DNA from: an uncultured Clostridia bacterium
GTDB lineage: Bacteria > Bacillota > Clostridia > TANB77 > CAG-508
Length of the DNA stretch: 64,000 nucleotides
Assembly: GCA_947627185.1 (NCBI GenBank)
Contig: CANQVF010000006.1
Location: forward strand, 1 to 64,000
Direction: 5' to 3'
Numbering within the stretch: position 1 is the first letter of the stretch; each line of letters opens with the position of its first letter. The notes under the pieces were generated by a model that worked only from the letters and a program-made list of their open reading frames with translations, did not search any database and was not told where the DNA came from. Both the position numbers and the translations under genes were made by a program. This document shows positions 33,502 through 43,553 of this stretch, one piece after another.

Positions 33502-35322
33502 ATGAATAACCAAAAGATTAGAAATGTAGCAATAATTGCACACGTTGACCATGGAAAAACAACTTTAGTTGATGCAATGCTTAAACAAAGTGGTATATTT
33601 AGAAGCAATGAACAAGTTGAAGAAAGAGTTATGGATTCTAATGACTTAGAAAAAGAAAGAGGAATTACAATTCTTTCTAAAAATACTGCTGTACATTATG
33701 GAGATATAAAAATAAACATTGTAGATACACCAGGACATGCAGATTTTGGTGGAGAAGTTGAACGTGTTTTAAAAATGGTAGATGGTGTTGTTTTATTAGT
33801 TGATGCTTTTGAAGGGGCTATGCCTCAAACTAGAGAAGTTTTAAAAAAATCATTAGCATTAAACTTAAAACCAATTGTTGTTATAAATAAAATAGATAGA
33901 CCAGGTGCACAACCTTACAAAGTTGTTGATCAAGTTTTAGAATTATTTATAGAACTTGGAGCAAATGATGAACAATTAGAATTTCCAGTTGTATATGCAT
34001 CTGCAAAACAAGGTATTGCAACATTAGATCTAGATAAACCTGGAACTGATTTAAAATGTTTATTTGAAACAATAATAAATTCTATAGATGCACCAAGTTG
34101 TGAAATGGAAGGACCAATGCAAATGTTAGTTTCTAATATAGATTATGATGACTATATTGGAAGAATTTCAATAGGTAGAGTTGAAAGAGGAGAAATTAAT
34201 TTAAACATGCCTGTTGCAATTTGCAAAAATGATAAAACATTAAATGCTAGAGTAACAAAATTGTATTTATATGATGGTTTAAAAAGAATAGAAGTTGAAC
34301 ATGCAGAAGCAGGAGATATTGTTGCATTATCTGGTGTTGCTGATATTAATATTGGTGATACAATATGTGATTATGAACATCCTGAAAAAATTCCGTTTGT
34401 AGATATAGATGAGCCAACAGTATCTATGACATTTAGTGTTAATAATGGACCTTTTGCAGGAAGAGAAGGAAAATTTATTACTTCAAGACATATTAGAGAC
34501 AGATTATTTAAAGAATTAGATAGAAATGTTAGTTTAAGAGTAAAAGAAACAGATTCACCAGATTCTTTTGAAGTTTCAGGAAGAGGAGAATTACATTTAT
34601 CTGTGCTTATAGAAACTATGAGAAGAGAAGGATTTGAACTTTTAGTTTCAAGACCAAAAGTTATTTTAAAAGAAATTAATGGTGTAAAATGCGAACCAAT
34701 AGAAAGATTAGTTGTAAATGTTCCAGATGATTGTGTTGGAAATGTTATAGAAAAATTAGGAAAAAGAAAAGCTGAAATGATTAATATGGAACCAGCAGAA
34801 GATGGACATACTAAATTAGAATTTAAAATTCCAGCTAGAGGAATTATAGGTTATAGAACAGAATTCTTAACAGACACAAAAGGTGAAGGAACAATGAATC
34901 ATATTTTTGATTGTTATGAAGAATTTAAAGGAGAAATTCAAGCAAGAACAAGAGGAACAATAGTTGCTTTTGAAAATGGAAAATCTATTACTTATGGTTT
35001 ATATAATGCTCAAGATAAAGGAGATTTATTTATAGGACCAGGTGTTGAAGTTTATGAAGGTATGATAGTTGGATTAAATTCTAGAGGAGAAGATTTGGCC
35101 ATAAATGTATGTAAAGAAAAACACTTAACAAACACAAGAGCTTCTGGTTCTGATGAAGCATTACGTTTGGTTCCACCAATTCAAATGTCTTTAGAAAAAG
35201 CTATTGAATTTATACAAGATGATGAACTTGTTGAAGTAACACCTAAAAGCATTAGATTAAGGAAAAAAATACTTAATAATAAAGATAGAGAAAGATCTGC
35301 AAGAGCTAATATGAATAAATAA
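33502..35322 (+). CDS. typA: Translational GTPase TypA/BipA
   Basis: A 606-residue ribosome-associated GTPase. G1 is AHVDHGKTT, the switch region has ERGITIL, G3 [14 protein letters not shown] and G4 [12 protein letters not shown]-like domains III and V follow, with the TypA-specific C-terminal domain ([31 protein letters not shown]). Full family length. AAGGGG lies nine bases before the ATG. Confidence 0.97.
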   Translation: MNNQKIRNVAIIAHVDHGKTTLVDAMLKQSGIFRSNEQVEERVMDSNDLEKERGITILSKNTAVHYGDIKINIVDTPGHADFGGEVERVLKMVDGVVLLVDAFEGAMPQTREVLKKSLALNLKPIVVINKIDRPGAQPYKVVDQVLELFIELGANDEQLEFPVVYASAKQGIATLDLDKPGTDLKCLFETIINSIDAPSCEMEGPMQMLVSNIDYDDYIGRISIGRVERGEINLNMPVAICKNDKTLNARVTKLYLYDGLKRIEVEHAEAGDIVALSGVADINIGDTICDYEHPEKIPFVDIDEPTVSMTFSVNNGPFAGREGKFITSRHIRDRLFKELDRNVSLRVKETDSPDSFEVSGRGELHLSVLIETMRREGFELLVSRPKVILKEINGVKCEPIERLVVNVPDDCVGNVIEKLGKRKAEMINMEPAEDGHTKLEFKIPARGIIGYRTEFLTDTKGEGTMNHIFDCYEEFKGEIQARTRGTIVAFENGKSITYGLYNAQDKGDLFIGPGVEVYEGMIVGLNSRGEDLAINVCKEKHLTNTRASGSDEALRLVPPIQMSLEKAIEFIQDDELVEVTPKSIRLRKKILNNKDRERSARANMNK

Positions 35323-35324
35323 TA

Positions 35325-35371
35325 AAAACCCCGCTTTGTAACGCGCACGAACGATACTAAGCGGGTTTTTT
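35325..35371. terminator. Bidirectional terminator between typA and a convergent small gene
   Basis: AAAACCCCGCTT and AAGCGGGTTTTTT form a G+C-rich stem around a 22-base loop, with A and T runs at both ends. Its composition matches the small gene it borders more than the neighbouring chromosome. Confidence 0.85.
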
Positions 35372-35377
35372 CAAAGG

Positions 35378-35692
35378 TTAGTTTTTCTTTGAAGATTGTG
35401 GGGAATAGTATAATAATTCATGCTCCCCTACAAGATTAGGTGCCTTTCTGTACGCAATGAATGGCTTGTTTACATCAATGTGTGATATGGAAAGATACTC
35501 ACCACTTTGAATCATGTCATACAGATAGACATTCTTTTCAAAAAAGGAAAAATCTGTTTTCGGACTTTCTAAGCTTTTAATACTGAAAATCAAATTCATG
35601 TGCTCTGCCGAAGATGCTAGAAGCATCCGGTCAATCAAATCAACGCCAAAGTCCTCTAGAATGTCAAATGCTTTTTGTTTTTTGTAGTTCAT
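35378..35692 (-). CDS. Small protein of foreign composition, unknown
   Basis: A 104-residue soluble protein with no recognised motif; it starts MNYKKQKAFDILEDFGVDL and has a Lys-rich end. The coding region is about 35% G+C by hand count (110 of 315 bases), clearly above its neighbours, and uses codons otherwise rare here (CGG, CCG, GCC, CTC). GGAGG is placed seven bases before the ATG. It has its own strong promoter and terminator. Together these suggest a recently acquired single-gene cassette, perhaps left from a mobile element, though no repeats or integrase flank it. Confidence 0.7.
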   Translation of the reverse strand: MNYKKQKAFDILEDFGVDLIDRMLLASSAEHMNLIFSIKSLESPKTDFSFFEKNVYLYDMIQSGEYLSISHIDVNKPFIAYRKAPNLVGEHELLYYSPQSSKKN

Positions 35693-35736
35693 TTCCTTTC
35701 CTCCAATCCTTTTGATAAAAAAACCGTGCTAAATTC

Positions 35737-35765
35737 ATTATACCATATATTAAGGCAAATAACAA
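35737..35765 (-). promoter_or_regulatory. Promoter of the foreign small gene
   Basis: Minus strand TTGTTA (35765-35760), 17-bp spacer ending TGG, TATAAT (35742-35737). Confidence 0.75.
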
Positions 35766-35874
35766 ATTAATAGTTGTTGAAAGCTTATTTAAGAAAAATA
35801 TAATTAAATATTAAAATAAAATTAAAAATAAAGATTACTATAAATTTAAAAATATAAAATTAATGGAGAAAAAA

Positions 35875-36477
35875 ATGATTAATTTAGAAGAATTTAAAAT
35901 AATGAAGAAAAAAGCTTTAGAAAATCATATTCCAATTATAATGGATGATACTTTAGAAAAAATAAAGGAAATTTTGAAGGAAAAAAATCCTCAAAGAATT
36001 TTAGAAATTGGAACAGCAGTTGGATATTCAGCAACATGTTTTGCAATGTATACATCAGAGAACTGTATAATAGATACAATAGAACTAGATGAACAAAGGG
36101 CAAAAGAAGCAATTCAAAATGTAAAAAAAATTGGTGTAGATAAAAAAATAAATATTATGATTGGCAATGCTGTAGATATACTTCCAACACTAAAAAATGA
36201 ATATGATTTAGTATTTATTGATGCAGCAAAAAGCAAATATTCTATTTTTCTAGAAGAAGGACTAAGACTTATTAAAAATGGAGGAATTATTTTAGCTGAT
36301 AATATTTTGTACAAAGGTTATGTTATGAGTGATTATAATAAACACAAACAAAGAACAGCTGTAAGACATTTAAGAGAATATATAAAAGAAGTTACAGAAA
36401 ATCCTAATTTAGAAACAGAAATTTTAGAAATAGGAGATGGATTAGCAGTAACAAAAGTAAAGAATAAAGTTCTTTGA
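35875..36477 (+). CDS. Class I SAM-dependent O-methyltransferase (YrrM-like)
   Basis: A 200-residue methyltransferase of the caffeoyl-CoA OMT-like family. SAM motif I is LEIGTAVGYSA, followed by the acidic IDTIELDE, and the catalytic/metal region FIDAAKSKY and ILADNILYKGYV. In Firmicutes relatives (YrrM/TrmR) modify tRNA wobble hydroxyuridine. TGGAGA lies before this ATG; an ATG at 35863 overlapping that site is rejected. Confidence 0.85.
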   Translation: MINLEEFKIMKKKALENHIPIIMDDTLEKIKEILKEKNPQRILEIGTAVGYSATCFAMYTSENCIIDTIELDEQRAKEAIQNVKKIGVDKKINIMIGNAVDILPTLKNEYDLVFIDAAKSKYSIFLEEGLRLIKNGGIILADNILYKGYVMSDYNKHKQRTAVRHLREYIKEVTENPNLETEILEIGDGLAVTKVKNKVL

Positions 36478-36506
36478 TTGACTAATTTTATAGATTGTAA
36501 TAAAAT
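36478..36506 (+). promoter_or_regulatory. Promoter of glmU
   Basis: TTGACT at 36478-36483, 17 bp, TAAAAT at 36501-36506. A 19-base palindrome (AAAATGTTTTAAACATTTT, 36503-36521) overlaps the -10 and could be an operator or a 5' hairpin. Confidence 0.65.
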
Positions 36507-36576
36507 GTTTTAAACATTTTGTATAAATTTAAAATAAAATAAATATATAAACTTTTAAAGAATAAGAGGTGTTTTT

Positions 36577-37848
36577 ATGATTATTGATAATGAAGAAATA
36601 TTTGTTACTACAATAATAATGGCTGCTGGAAAAGGAACAAGAATGAAATCTAATAAATCAAAATTAGTCCATAAAATTTATGATAAAGAACTTGTAAAAA
36701 GAGTTGCAGAAGTAGCTGAAAAAGTAGGTTCAGATGAAATAATTACAGTTGTTGGACACTTGAGAGAACAAGTAGAAGCTGTTCTTGGTAATTCTGTAAA
36801 ATATGCTTATCAAGAGGAACTTCTAGGTACTGGTCATGCTGTTATGCAAGCAACTAAATTTTTAGAAGGAAAGAAAGGAAAAGCAATCATACTTTATGGT
36901 GATGTTCCGATTTTAAGACCAGAAACTTTAAAAAATTTATTGTCAAAAAGTATAAAAAACAAAGAATATGCTACTCTTTTAACAGCAATTTATGAAAATC
37001 CTACTGGATATGGAAGAATTATTCGTGATGAAGGTGGAAATATTAAGGCAATTGTTGAAGAAAAAGATGCAAATATGTTTGAAAAAGAAATAAAAGAAAT
37101 AAATTCTGGAATTTATTGTTTTGATATAGAAGAACTATTATATGCTTTAAAAAAATTAACACCTAATAATGTTCAAGGTGAATATTACTTAACTGATGTT
37201 ATAAAAATAATGAATGATAAAGGTTTAAAAACAGGTGCTGTTATTGTAGAAGATAATACAGAAATATTGGGTGTAAATGATAGAACACAATTGGAGCTTT
37301 TAACAAGAGTTTTAAGAATGAGAATTAATGCTTATCATATGTCAAATGGTGTTACTATTGAAGATTCTAATTCAACTTATATTCATGATGATGTAAAAAT
37401 AGGAGTAGATACTGTTATACATCCAAATACAACAATAAAAGGTGGTGTTGTAATAGGAAATAATTGTGAAATAGGACCAAATGCATATATTAGAGAAAAT
37501 TGTATGATTGGTAACAATGTAAAAGTTGGAAACTTTGTAGAAATTAAGAAAACAAAAGTTGGAGACAGAACAAAACTACCACATTTTATTTATTTTGGTG
37601 ATACAGAAATTGGAGAAGATTGTAATGTCGGATGTGGTACAATAACTTGTAATTATGATGGAAAAGAAAAACATCAAACTAAAATAGGAAATAGAGTTTT
37701 TATTGGTTCAAATGTAAATTTAGTTGCACCAGTCATTTTAGGTGATGATGTTTTGATAGCTGCTGGTTCTACAATTACTGAAGATGTTCCATCAGGAAAA
37801 ATGGGAATTGCAAGGGAAAGACAAATAAATAAAGATAGAAAAAAATAA
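36577..37848 (+). CDS. glmU: Bifunctional N-acetylglucosamine-1-phosphate uridyltransferase / glucosamine-1-phosphate acetyltransferase
   Basis: A 423-residue enzyme supplying UDP-GlcNAc for peptidoglycan and the glycans encoded downstream. The pyrophosphorylase domain starts MAAGKGTRMKSNKSK and contains GTGHAV and GYGRI. The C-terminal left-handed beta helix shows many hexapeptide repeats and NVGCGTITCNYDGK. It is about 30 residues shorter than the typical 450-460. AAGAGG lies before the ATG. Confidence 0.93.
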   Translation: MIIDNEEIFVTTIIMAAGKGTRMKSNKSKLVHKIYDKELVKRVAEVAEKVGSDEIITVVGHLREQVEAVLGNSVKYAYQEELLGTGHAVMQATKFLEGKKGKAIILYGDVPILRPETLKNLLSKSIKNKEYATLLTAIYENPTGYGRIIRDEGGNIKAIVEEKDANMFEKEIKEINSGIYCFDIEELLYALKKLTPNNVQGEYYLTDVIKIMNDKGLKTGAVIVEDNTEILGVNDRTQLELLTRVLRMRINAYHMSNGVTIEDSNSTYIHDDVKIGVDTVIHPNTTIKGGVVIGNNCEIGPNAYIRENCMIGNNVKVGNFVEIKKTKVGDRTKLPHFIYFGDTEIGEDCNVGCGTITCNYDGKEKHQTKIGNRVFIGSNVNLVAPVILGDDVLIAAGSTITEDVPSGKMGIARERQINKDRKK

Positions 37849-37852
37849 ATAT

Positions 37853-37914
37853 AAGGAGAAAAATAAGTAATAGCTATTTATATTATAGTTATTACTTATA
37901 ATAATGTAAAAATG
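37853..37914 (+). promoter_or_regulatory. Ribosome site, hairpin and start-stop before the membrane-protein gene
   Basis: AAGGAG (37853-37858) is followed by a 13-bp stem with one wobble (37865-37877 with 37885-37897), then ATGTAA at 37903, then the ATG at 37912, which itself has no ribosome site. With the stem folded out, the site is about 11 bases from the ATGTAA start-stop and about 20 from the true start. Confidence 0.4.
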
Positions 37915-39096
37915 AATAATAAAAAAACATACGAAAAAATTATTGAAAATAGATTTACAATATCAGGAATATTAATTGTTGTCTTAGGAATTGTAGGATT
38001 TTTTATTAATAATATAAATATTAAAGATTGGTTTTTAACTACTGATAAATTATTTTGTTTTTGGTGGAATATTAAATTTTTTGCATTATTTTTATTAAGT
38101 TATGATTTATTTTTTATTATTTCTAACCAAAATAAAAAATTATCACTAATAGGTACAATATTAATTGTTTTTTCTAGTGTTGTTCAATGGAATATGAATA
38201 ATATAGATTCTTTAATAATAGCAGAATTATTAACTGTGCTTGTTCAAAAATTTTTTGAAAAAGATAAAAAAATTTTAATTTCAATTTTGTTTATTATTTT
38301 TTCAATTATATATACATTTACATTTAGACCTTATGCAATAGCTTTTGGATATTTATTTTTAGCTTTAATTGTATGGATAATATTAAAAAATGTTTATCTT
38401 ATTAAAAATAATAAAAAAGAAATTTTATTAGGAATTTTTACTTTTTTGTTAAGTGCAGTTGCAATGATAATTTGCTATTGTTTTTTTAATAACAATAATA
38501 TTGAATATTTAGAAATGAAGCAAAAAGGAATATCAATTTTATATTCTTACTTATATAGCATATTATTACCTTTTTATAATTTAGAAGGAAAAGAATTAAT
38601 TAGTAGTTTTATGTGTGTTTTTCCAATTCCAATGATTATTTCACTATATTATTTATATAAAAAAGAAAATCATTCAGAATTTTTATTACCATTAACAATG
38701 GTAATTGTTTTAGAAACAGCATTTTGTATATCTGGATTTCCAGAAATAATTTCTAAAGTAACTTTATTTTCAGAAACAAATGCTTTAAGAACAATGGCAT
38801 CTGTTTCACTTGGAAATTTGTTTTTAATATTTTATTTTTTAGGAAATATTGATGAAGAACTATTTAAAATAAAATATTCAATGAGAATTACCATATTAGT
38901 TACTTGCACATTGATATTTATTAATTTTCCAATAGCTTTTGCAAGTAAAAAATATATGTATTTATTTGTATGTGAACTTACAACACTTACATTTTTATTT
39001 TTAAATTATTCTGATAAAAAATATCAAAAAGTTTTTCTGTTTTTTTTAGTATTATTTACATTAATATCAGGAATACCTGTTAATTTTATAGTCTAA
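37912..39096 (+). CDS. Multi-pass membrane protein, probable glycan assembly
   Basis: A 394-residue protein with about ten or eleven predicted membrane helices and few charged loops. The segment around FCFWWNIKFFALFLLSYDL recurs in large membrane proteins of clostridial surface-polysaccharide clusters. It could be a GT-C-type glycosyltransferase, a polymerase-like protein or an accessory protein; no catalytic residues can be singled out. It lies between glmU and the rhamnose operon. Confidence 0.6.
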   Translation: MNNKKTYEKIIENRFTISGILIVVLGIVGFFINNINIKDWFLTTDKLFCFWWNIKFFALFLLSYDLFFIISNQNKKLSLIGTILIVFSSVVQWNMNNIDSLIIAELLTVLVQKFFEKDKKILISILFIIFSIIYTFTFRPYAIAFGYLFLALIVWIILKNVYLIKNNKKEILLGIFTFLLSAVAMIICYCFFNNNNIEYLEMKQKGISILYSYLYSILLPFYNLEGKELISSFMCVFPIPMIISLYYLYKKENHSEFLLPLTMVIVLETAFCISGFPEIISKVTLFSETNALRTMASVSLGNLFLIFYFLGNIDEELFKIKYSMRITILVTCTLIFINFPIAFASKKYMYLFVCELTTLTFLFLNYSDKKYQKVFLFFLVLFTLISGIPVNFIV

Positions 39097-39142
39097 AAAA
39101 TGTGAAAATTTTGTGATGAATGTGGAAAATATGTAAAAACCT

Positions 39143-39170
39143 TTGACAAGTGTTTTTGCTATGATATAAT
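39143..39170 (+). promoter_or_regulatory. Promoter of the rmlD-rmlA operon
   Basis: TTGACA at 39143-39148, 16-bp spacer ending TGA, TATAAT at 39165-39170. Confidence 0.8.
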
Positions 39171-39193
39171 GTGTGCATTGAAATAATAAAAAG

Positions 39194-39237
39194 AAAGGAT
39201 GTTAGATATAAGTTCTAACAAAATAAAAGATAATATG
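39194..39237 (+). promoter_or_regulatory. Shine-Dalgarno, 7-bp hairpin and distant rmlD start
   Basis: AAAGGA (39194-39199) abuts a stem TGTTAGA/TCTAACA (39200-39206 with 39214-39220), then 14 bases to ATG 39235. Without the fold the site is 35 bases away. An in-frame ATG at 39199 overlaps the site itself. Confidence 0.4.
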
Positions 39238-40095
39238 AAAAAAGTGTTTTTAATTGGAGCAGATGGAATGCTTGGAGGAGAATTAAAAGAAAGATTAGAA
39301 AAAAATTATGAAGTAGTAGGAACAACAATAGAAACTTTAGACATTTGTGATAAATCAGCAGTTCTTGCTAAAGCAAAAGAAATAAAGCCATATTTTATAA
39401 TTAATTGTGCTGCATTTACAAATGTTGATGCTTGCGAAGTAAAAGAAGATTTAGCATTAGCTGTTAATGGAACAGCATTAGAAAATATTGCTGAAGCTGC
39501 AAAACAAGAAAATGCTACATTAATACATATTAGTACAGATTATGTTTTTGCAGGAAATAAACCAATAAATGAAATATACACAGAAGATATGGAGCCAAAT
39601 CCAGTTAGTGCTTATGGTAGAACAAAATTAGTTGGTGAACAAAATGCTAAAAAAGCAGGAAAATATTATATTTTAAGAACAGCTTGGCTTTATGGATTAG
39701 GTGGAAAAAATTTTGTAAAAACAATGCTTAAATTATCTGAAAATCATGATGAAATATCTGTTGTAGATGACCAACACGGAAGCCCAACTTCAACAACAAC
39801 ACTTTGTGAAATTATAGAAAAAATCATGGAAAAAGAACCAGAGTATGGTATATATCATTCAACAAATGAAGGCTTTACAACATGGTGTAAATTTACAAAG
39901 AAAATATTTGAATATGCTAACATTAAAACAAATGTTAAAGCAATAACTTCAGAAGAATATAAAGAAATGTATCCTGCATCTAGTGATAGACCAAAGAATA
40001 GTCAGCTATCAAAAGATAAATTAAAAAGTGTTGGAATAATTCCAGCAAATTGGGAGGATGCTTTAAAAGAATATTTAAAGGAGGAATTAAAATAA
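39235..40095 (+). CDS. rmlD: dTDP-4-dehydrorhamnose reductase
   Basis: A 286-residue short-chain dehydrogenase that makes the last step of dTDP-L-rhamnose synthesis. The nucleotide-binding start is [12 protein letters not shown], with the substrate region STDYVFAGN and catalytic YGRTKLVGE. The start at 39235 begins the usual [11 protein letters not shown]; a frame-open extension from 39199 adds 12 unlikely residues. It overlaps rmlA by one base. Confidence 0.94.
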   Translation: MKKVFLIGADGMLGGELKERLEKNYEVVGTTIETLDICDKSAVLAKAKEIKPYFIINCAAFTNVDACEVKEDLALAVNGTALENIAEAAKQENATLIHISTDYVFAGNKPINEIYTEDMEPNPVSAYGRTKLVGEQNAKKAGKYYILRTAWLYGLGGKNFVKTMLKLSENHDEISVVDDQHGSPTSTTTLCEIIEKIMEKEPEYGIYHSTNEGFTTWCKFTKKIFEYANIKTNVKAITSEEYKEMYPASSDRPKNSQLSKDKLKSVGIIPANWEDALKEYLKEELK

Positions 40096-41012
40096 TGAAA
40101 GGTATTATTTTAGCAGGAGGTAGTGCTACAAGATTATATCCTATAACACTAGCTGTATCAAAGCAAATGTTACCAGTATATGATAAACCAATGATTTACT
40201 ATCCTTTGTCAACTTTAATGATGGCAGGAATTAGAGAAGTATTAATCATTTCTACACCAGTTCATTTACCAGCATTTAAAAGTCTATTAGGTGATGGTTC
40301 TAGATTTGGAATGAAATTAGAATATAAAGTTCAAGAAAAACCTGTTGGACTAGCTGATGCTTTTATACTTGGAGAAGAATTTATAGGAAAAGATAATGTT
40401 GCTTTAATATTAGGTGACAATATGATATATGGTTCTAGAGTTGAAAGAGTTTTAAAAGCTGCTAGTCGTTTAAAAGAAGGTGGAATTATTTTTGGATATC
40501 AAGTTGCAGATCCAACATCTTATGGAGTTGTAGAAATTGATAAATCTGGTACAGCCTTATCCATAGAAGAAAAACCAGAAAATCCAAAATCAAATTTTGC
40601 AGTTCCAGGAATTTATTTTTATGATAATGAAGTTGTAAAAATTGCAAAATCTATAAAACCTTCAGATAGAGGAGAATTAGAAATAACAGATGTAAATAAA
40701 AAATATATGGAGCAAGGCAAATTGCATGTTATACCATTAGGTAATGGCTATGCTTGGTTTGATACAGGTTCTGCTGATAGATTATCAGATGCTTCAGATT
40801 ATGTAAAAGCAATAGAATTAAGACAAGGAACACAAATAGCATGTTTAGAAGAAATTGCATATAGAAATGAATGGATTTCTAAAGAAAGTTTATTAGTTGA
40901 AGCGGAAAAATACAAAAAAACAGAATATGGAAAATATTTAAAAAGAATAGCACAGCAAGATTATAGAGAATATAAAGAAATATATGAAAGTAATTTGTTT
41001 GATGCAAATTAA
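40095..41012 (+). CDS. rmlA: Glucose-1-phosphate thymidylyltransferase
   Basis: A 305-residue enzyme making dTDP-glucose. The nucleotidyl motif [11 protein letters not shown] is at the N terminus, with [11 protein letters not shown] and [19 protein letters not shown] inside. GGAGG at 40080-40084 precedes the ATG, which shares its first base with the rmlD stop. A strong terminator follows. Confidence 0.95.
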   Translation: MKGIILAGGSATRLYPITLAVSKQMLPVYDKPMIYYPLSTLMMAGIREVLIISTPVHLPAFKSLLGDGSRFGMKLEYKVQEKPVGLADAFILGEEFIGKDNVALILGDNMIYGSRVERVLKAASRLKEGGIIFGYQVADPTSYGVVEIDKSGTALSIEEKPENPKSNFAVPGIYFYDNEVVKIAKSIKPSDRGELEITDVNKKYMEQGKLHVIPLGNGYAWFDTGSADRLSDASDYVKAIELRQGTQIACLEEIAYRNEWISKESLLVEAEKYKKTEYGKYLKRIAQQDYREYKEIYESNLFDAN

Positions 41013-41028
41013 AATTGAAAATACATAT

Positions 41029-41067
41029 AATATTGAGCTGTAAATTTTTTACAGCTTAATATTTTTT
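41029..41067 (+). terminator. Terminator of rmlD-rmlA
   Basis: A 16-bp stem with one wobble (41029-41044 with 41048-41063), ending in a T run. Confidence 0.85.
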
Positions 41068-41081
41068 AATAACATATATAC

Positions 41082-41110
41082 TTGAAAAATAATATATTTT
41101 TTGATATAAA
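41082..41110 (+). promoter_or_regulatory. Promoter of rmlC
   Basis: TTGAAA at 41082-41087, 17-bp spacer ending TGA, TATAAA at 41105-41110. Confidence 0.65.
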
Positions 41111-41146
41111 ATAGTAGATAAATTTTAAAAAGTAAAGGAGAAAAAA

Positions 41147-41731
41147 ATGGGCAAATTTACTAGAATTGATACTTCAATAGATGGAGTTTATGTAGTAGAA
41201 CCAACAGTATTTGGAGATAACAGAGGTTATTTCATGGAAACATATAGTAAAACAGATTTTGAAGAAATTGGAATAACAAATGATTTTGTGCAAGATAATC
41301 AATCAAAATCAAAAAAAGGAGTTTTAAGAGGATTGCATTTTCAAAAAGAAAATACACAAGCTAAACTTGTTAGATGCATAAAAGGCGAAGTATTTGATGT
41401 TGCAGTTGACTTAAGACCAGGAAGTAAAACTTATGGAAAATGGGAAGGTGTAATCTTATCTGAAGAAAATAAAAAGATGTTTATGATTCCTAGAGGATTT
41501 GCTCATGGATTTTTAGTTCTTTCAGAAGAAGCAGAATTTAGTTATAAATGTGATGATGTATATAATCATTCAGCAGAAGGCGGATTGAAATGGAATGATC
41601 CAGAAATAGGTATTGTTTGGCCAGAAGTTCCAGGAATGAAACCAGATGAATATTTAACATCAGAAAAAGATGGTAAATGGCCAACACTTAATGAATTAAG
41701 AAATACAGATTTATTTTCTAATTTAAAATAA
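41147..41731 (+). CDS. rmlC: dTDP-4-dehydrorhamnose 3,5-epimerase
   Basis: A 194-residue cupin-fold epimerase. Recognisable are FGDNRGYFMETYS, QDNQSKSKKGVLRGLHFQ (with the catalytic His), the Tyr/Asp region VAVDLRPGSKTYGKW and IPRGFAHGFLVLSEEAEF. Normal length. AAAGGAG precedes the ATG. Its own promoter separates it from rmlDA. Confidence 0.95.
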   Translation: MGKFTRIDTSIDGVYVVEPTVFGDNRGYFMETYSKTDFEEIGITNDFVQDNQSKSKKGVLRGLHFQKENTQAKLVRCIKGEVFDVAVDLRPGSKTYGKWEGVILSEENKKMFMIPRGFAHGFLVLSEEAEFSYKCDDVYNHSAEGGLKWNDPEIGIVWPEVPGMKPDEYLTSEKDGKWPTLNELRNTDLFSNLK

Positions 41732-41768
41732 ATTTATGTATATGCGTTTTTGATGGATGGAAATTAAA

Positions 41769-42548
41769 ATGATAGATATAGTAAAAGCCAAAAAATATTT
41801 TAAAGAATATGTTTCAAAATATGATGTACTAGATTCAAGAATTAAACTAAAAATTATTCATATAAATCATGTTTCAGAAAATTCAAAACAAATTGCTAAA
41901 TTTTTAGATTTATCTAAAGAAGAACAAGATTTAGCAGAATTAATAGGATTACTTCATGATATAGGAAGATTTGAACAATTAAGAATATATGGTACTTTTT
42001 CAGATAAAGTTAGTATAAATCATGCTGAAAAAGGGGTAGAAATATTATTTAAAGATAATATAATTAGAAACTTTATTGAAGATACAACTTATGATGATAT
42101 AATATATAAAGCTGTTAAAAATCATAATTTACTTAAAATTGAAGAAAATCTTTTATCTAAAGAAGAATTATTACATAGCAAAATAATTAGAGATGCAGAT
42201 AAATTAGATATTTTTAGAGTGTTTTTAGAGAGTAAATTAGAAGATTGTGTACACATAGAAACAGAAGATGTATCAAAAGAAATTTTAAGTGAAGAATATT
42301 TTGAAGATTTTTCAAAACAAAAATTATTATTGTATGCTAATATAAAAACTAATATGGATTTTATGGTTGCTTGTTTATCTTATATATATGATTTTAATTT
42401 TGTTGATACTTTAAAAATTGTTAAAGAAAAAGATTATATAAATAAAATTATTAAAAAAATAGATGCTAAAGACCCATATACAAAAGAAAAATTAGATGAA
42501 ATTGGTGTTATGGCTATGAACTTTATAAATAAAAGAATAAATAATTAA
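41769..42548 (+). CDS. HD-domain phosphohydrolase
   Basis: A 259-residue protein. An early His (HINHVSENS) and the GLLHDIGRFEQ motif give the HD metal pair, with a later Asp in IRDADKLDIFR. No membrane segment. It is inserted between rmlC and rmlB, probably as a passenger of the operon; substrate not predictable. The ATG at 41769 follows GGATGG; one at 41757 overlaps that site. Confidence 0.8.
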   Translation: MIDIVKAKKYFKEYVSKYDVLDSRIKLKIIHINHVSENSKQIAKFLDLSKEEQDLAELIGLLHDIGRFEQLRIYGTFSDKVSINHAEKGVEILFKDNIIRNFIEDTTYDDIIYKAVKNHNLLKIEENLLSKEELLHSKIIRDADKLDIFRVFLESKLEDCVHIETEDVSKEILSEEYFEDFSKQKLLLYANIKTNMDFMVACLSYIYDFNFVDTLKIVKEKDYINKIIKKIDAKDPYTKEKLDEIGVMAMNFINKRINN

Positions 42549-42566
42549 TTTTTTAGGAGGAAAAAA

Positions 42567-43538
42567 ATGAAAAATATATTAGTTACAGGTGCAGCAGGTT
42601 TTATAGGTGCTAATTTTGCAGAATTAATGGTAAAAAAATATGAAGGTAAATATAACATTATAGTATATGATAAATTAACTTATGCAGGAAACTTACATAA
42701 TTTAGATGGAATAAAAGATAAAATTACTTTTGTAAAAGGAGATATATGTGATTTTGATTTTGTAATGGAAACATACAAAAAATATAATATTGATAGCATA
42801 GTTCATTTTGCAGCAGAATCACATGTAGATAATAGCATTAAAAATCCTTTTATATTTACACATACAAATGTAATTGGAACACACACACTTTTAGAAGCTG
42901 CAAAACAATTTTGGGGTGAAGGAAGTGAGAATAAATTTGTACATGTTTCAACAGATGAAGTTTATGGAACACTTGGAGAAACAGGATATTTTACAGAAAC
43001 TTCTCCTATTAAACCAAATAGTCCATATTCAGCATCAAAAGCATCATCAGATTTAGTTGCTTTAGCTTATAGTGAAACATATAAAATGAATGTAAGTGTA
43101 ACAAATTGTTCAAATAATTATGGACCATATCAACATCATGAAAAATTAATACCACACATGATTTCTATGGCATTAAAAGATCAAAAATTACCAGTATATG
43201 GACAAGGATTAAATATTAGAGATTGGCTTTATGTAGAAGATCATTGTGAAGCTATTGATATAATTTTACATAAAGGTAAAAAAGGTGAAAGATATAATAT
43301 TGGTGGACACAATGAAAAAAGGAATATAGAAATAGTAAAACTAATTTTGGAAAGACTTGGAAAACCAGAATCACTAATTTCTTACGTTGAAGATAGAAAA
43401 GGACATGATTATAGATATGCAATTGATCCTACTAAATTAAAAAATGAGTTTGGTTGGGAACCAAAAACAATGTTTAAGGATGGAATTGTTAAAACTATAG
43501 ATTGGTATTTAGCACATCCTGAATATTTAATGAAATAA
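42567..43538 (+). CDS. rmlB: dTDP-glucose 4,6-dehydratase
   Basis: A 323-residue extended SDR with NAD motif TGAAGFIGANF, HFAAESHVDNSI, STDEVYGTLG, catalytic YSASKASSD, and the substrate-binding region NCSNNYGPYQHHEKLIPHMI. AGGAGG precedes the ATG. It completes the dTDP-L-rhamnose pathway with rmlA, rmlC and rmlD. Confidence 0.96.
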   Translation: MKNILVTGAAGFIGANFAELMVKKYEGKYNIIVYDKLTYAGNLHNLDGIKDKITFVKGDICDFDFVMETYKKYNIDSIVHFAAESHVDNSIKNPFIFTHTNVIGTHTLLEAAKQFWGEGSENKFVHVSTDEVYGTLGETGYFTETSPIKPNSPYSASKASSDLVALAYSETYKMNVSVTNCSNNYGPYQHHEKLIPHMISMALKDQKLPVYGQGLNIRDWLYVEDHCEAIDIILHKGKKGERYNIGGHNEKRNIEIVKLILERLGKPESLISYVEDRKGHDYRYAIDPTKLKNEFGWEPKTMFKDGIVKTIDWYLAHPEYLMK

Positions 43539-43553
43539 AAAATGGTGAAAAAT

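Noticed and set aside
37863..37901. A 12-codon AUA-start peptide inside the hairpin before 37912
   Set aside because: Open by chance in A+T-rich DNA; the hairpin explains the sequence better.
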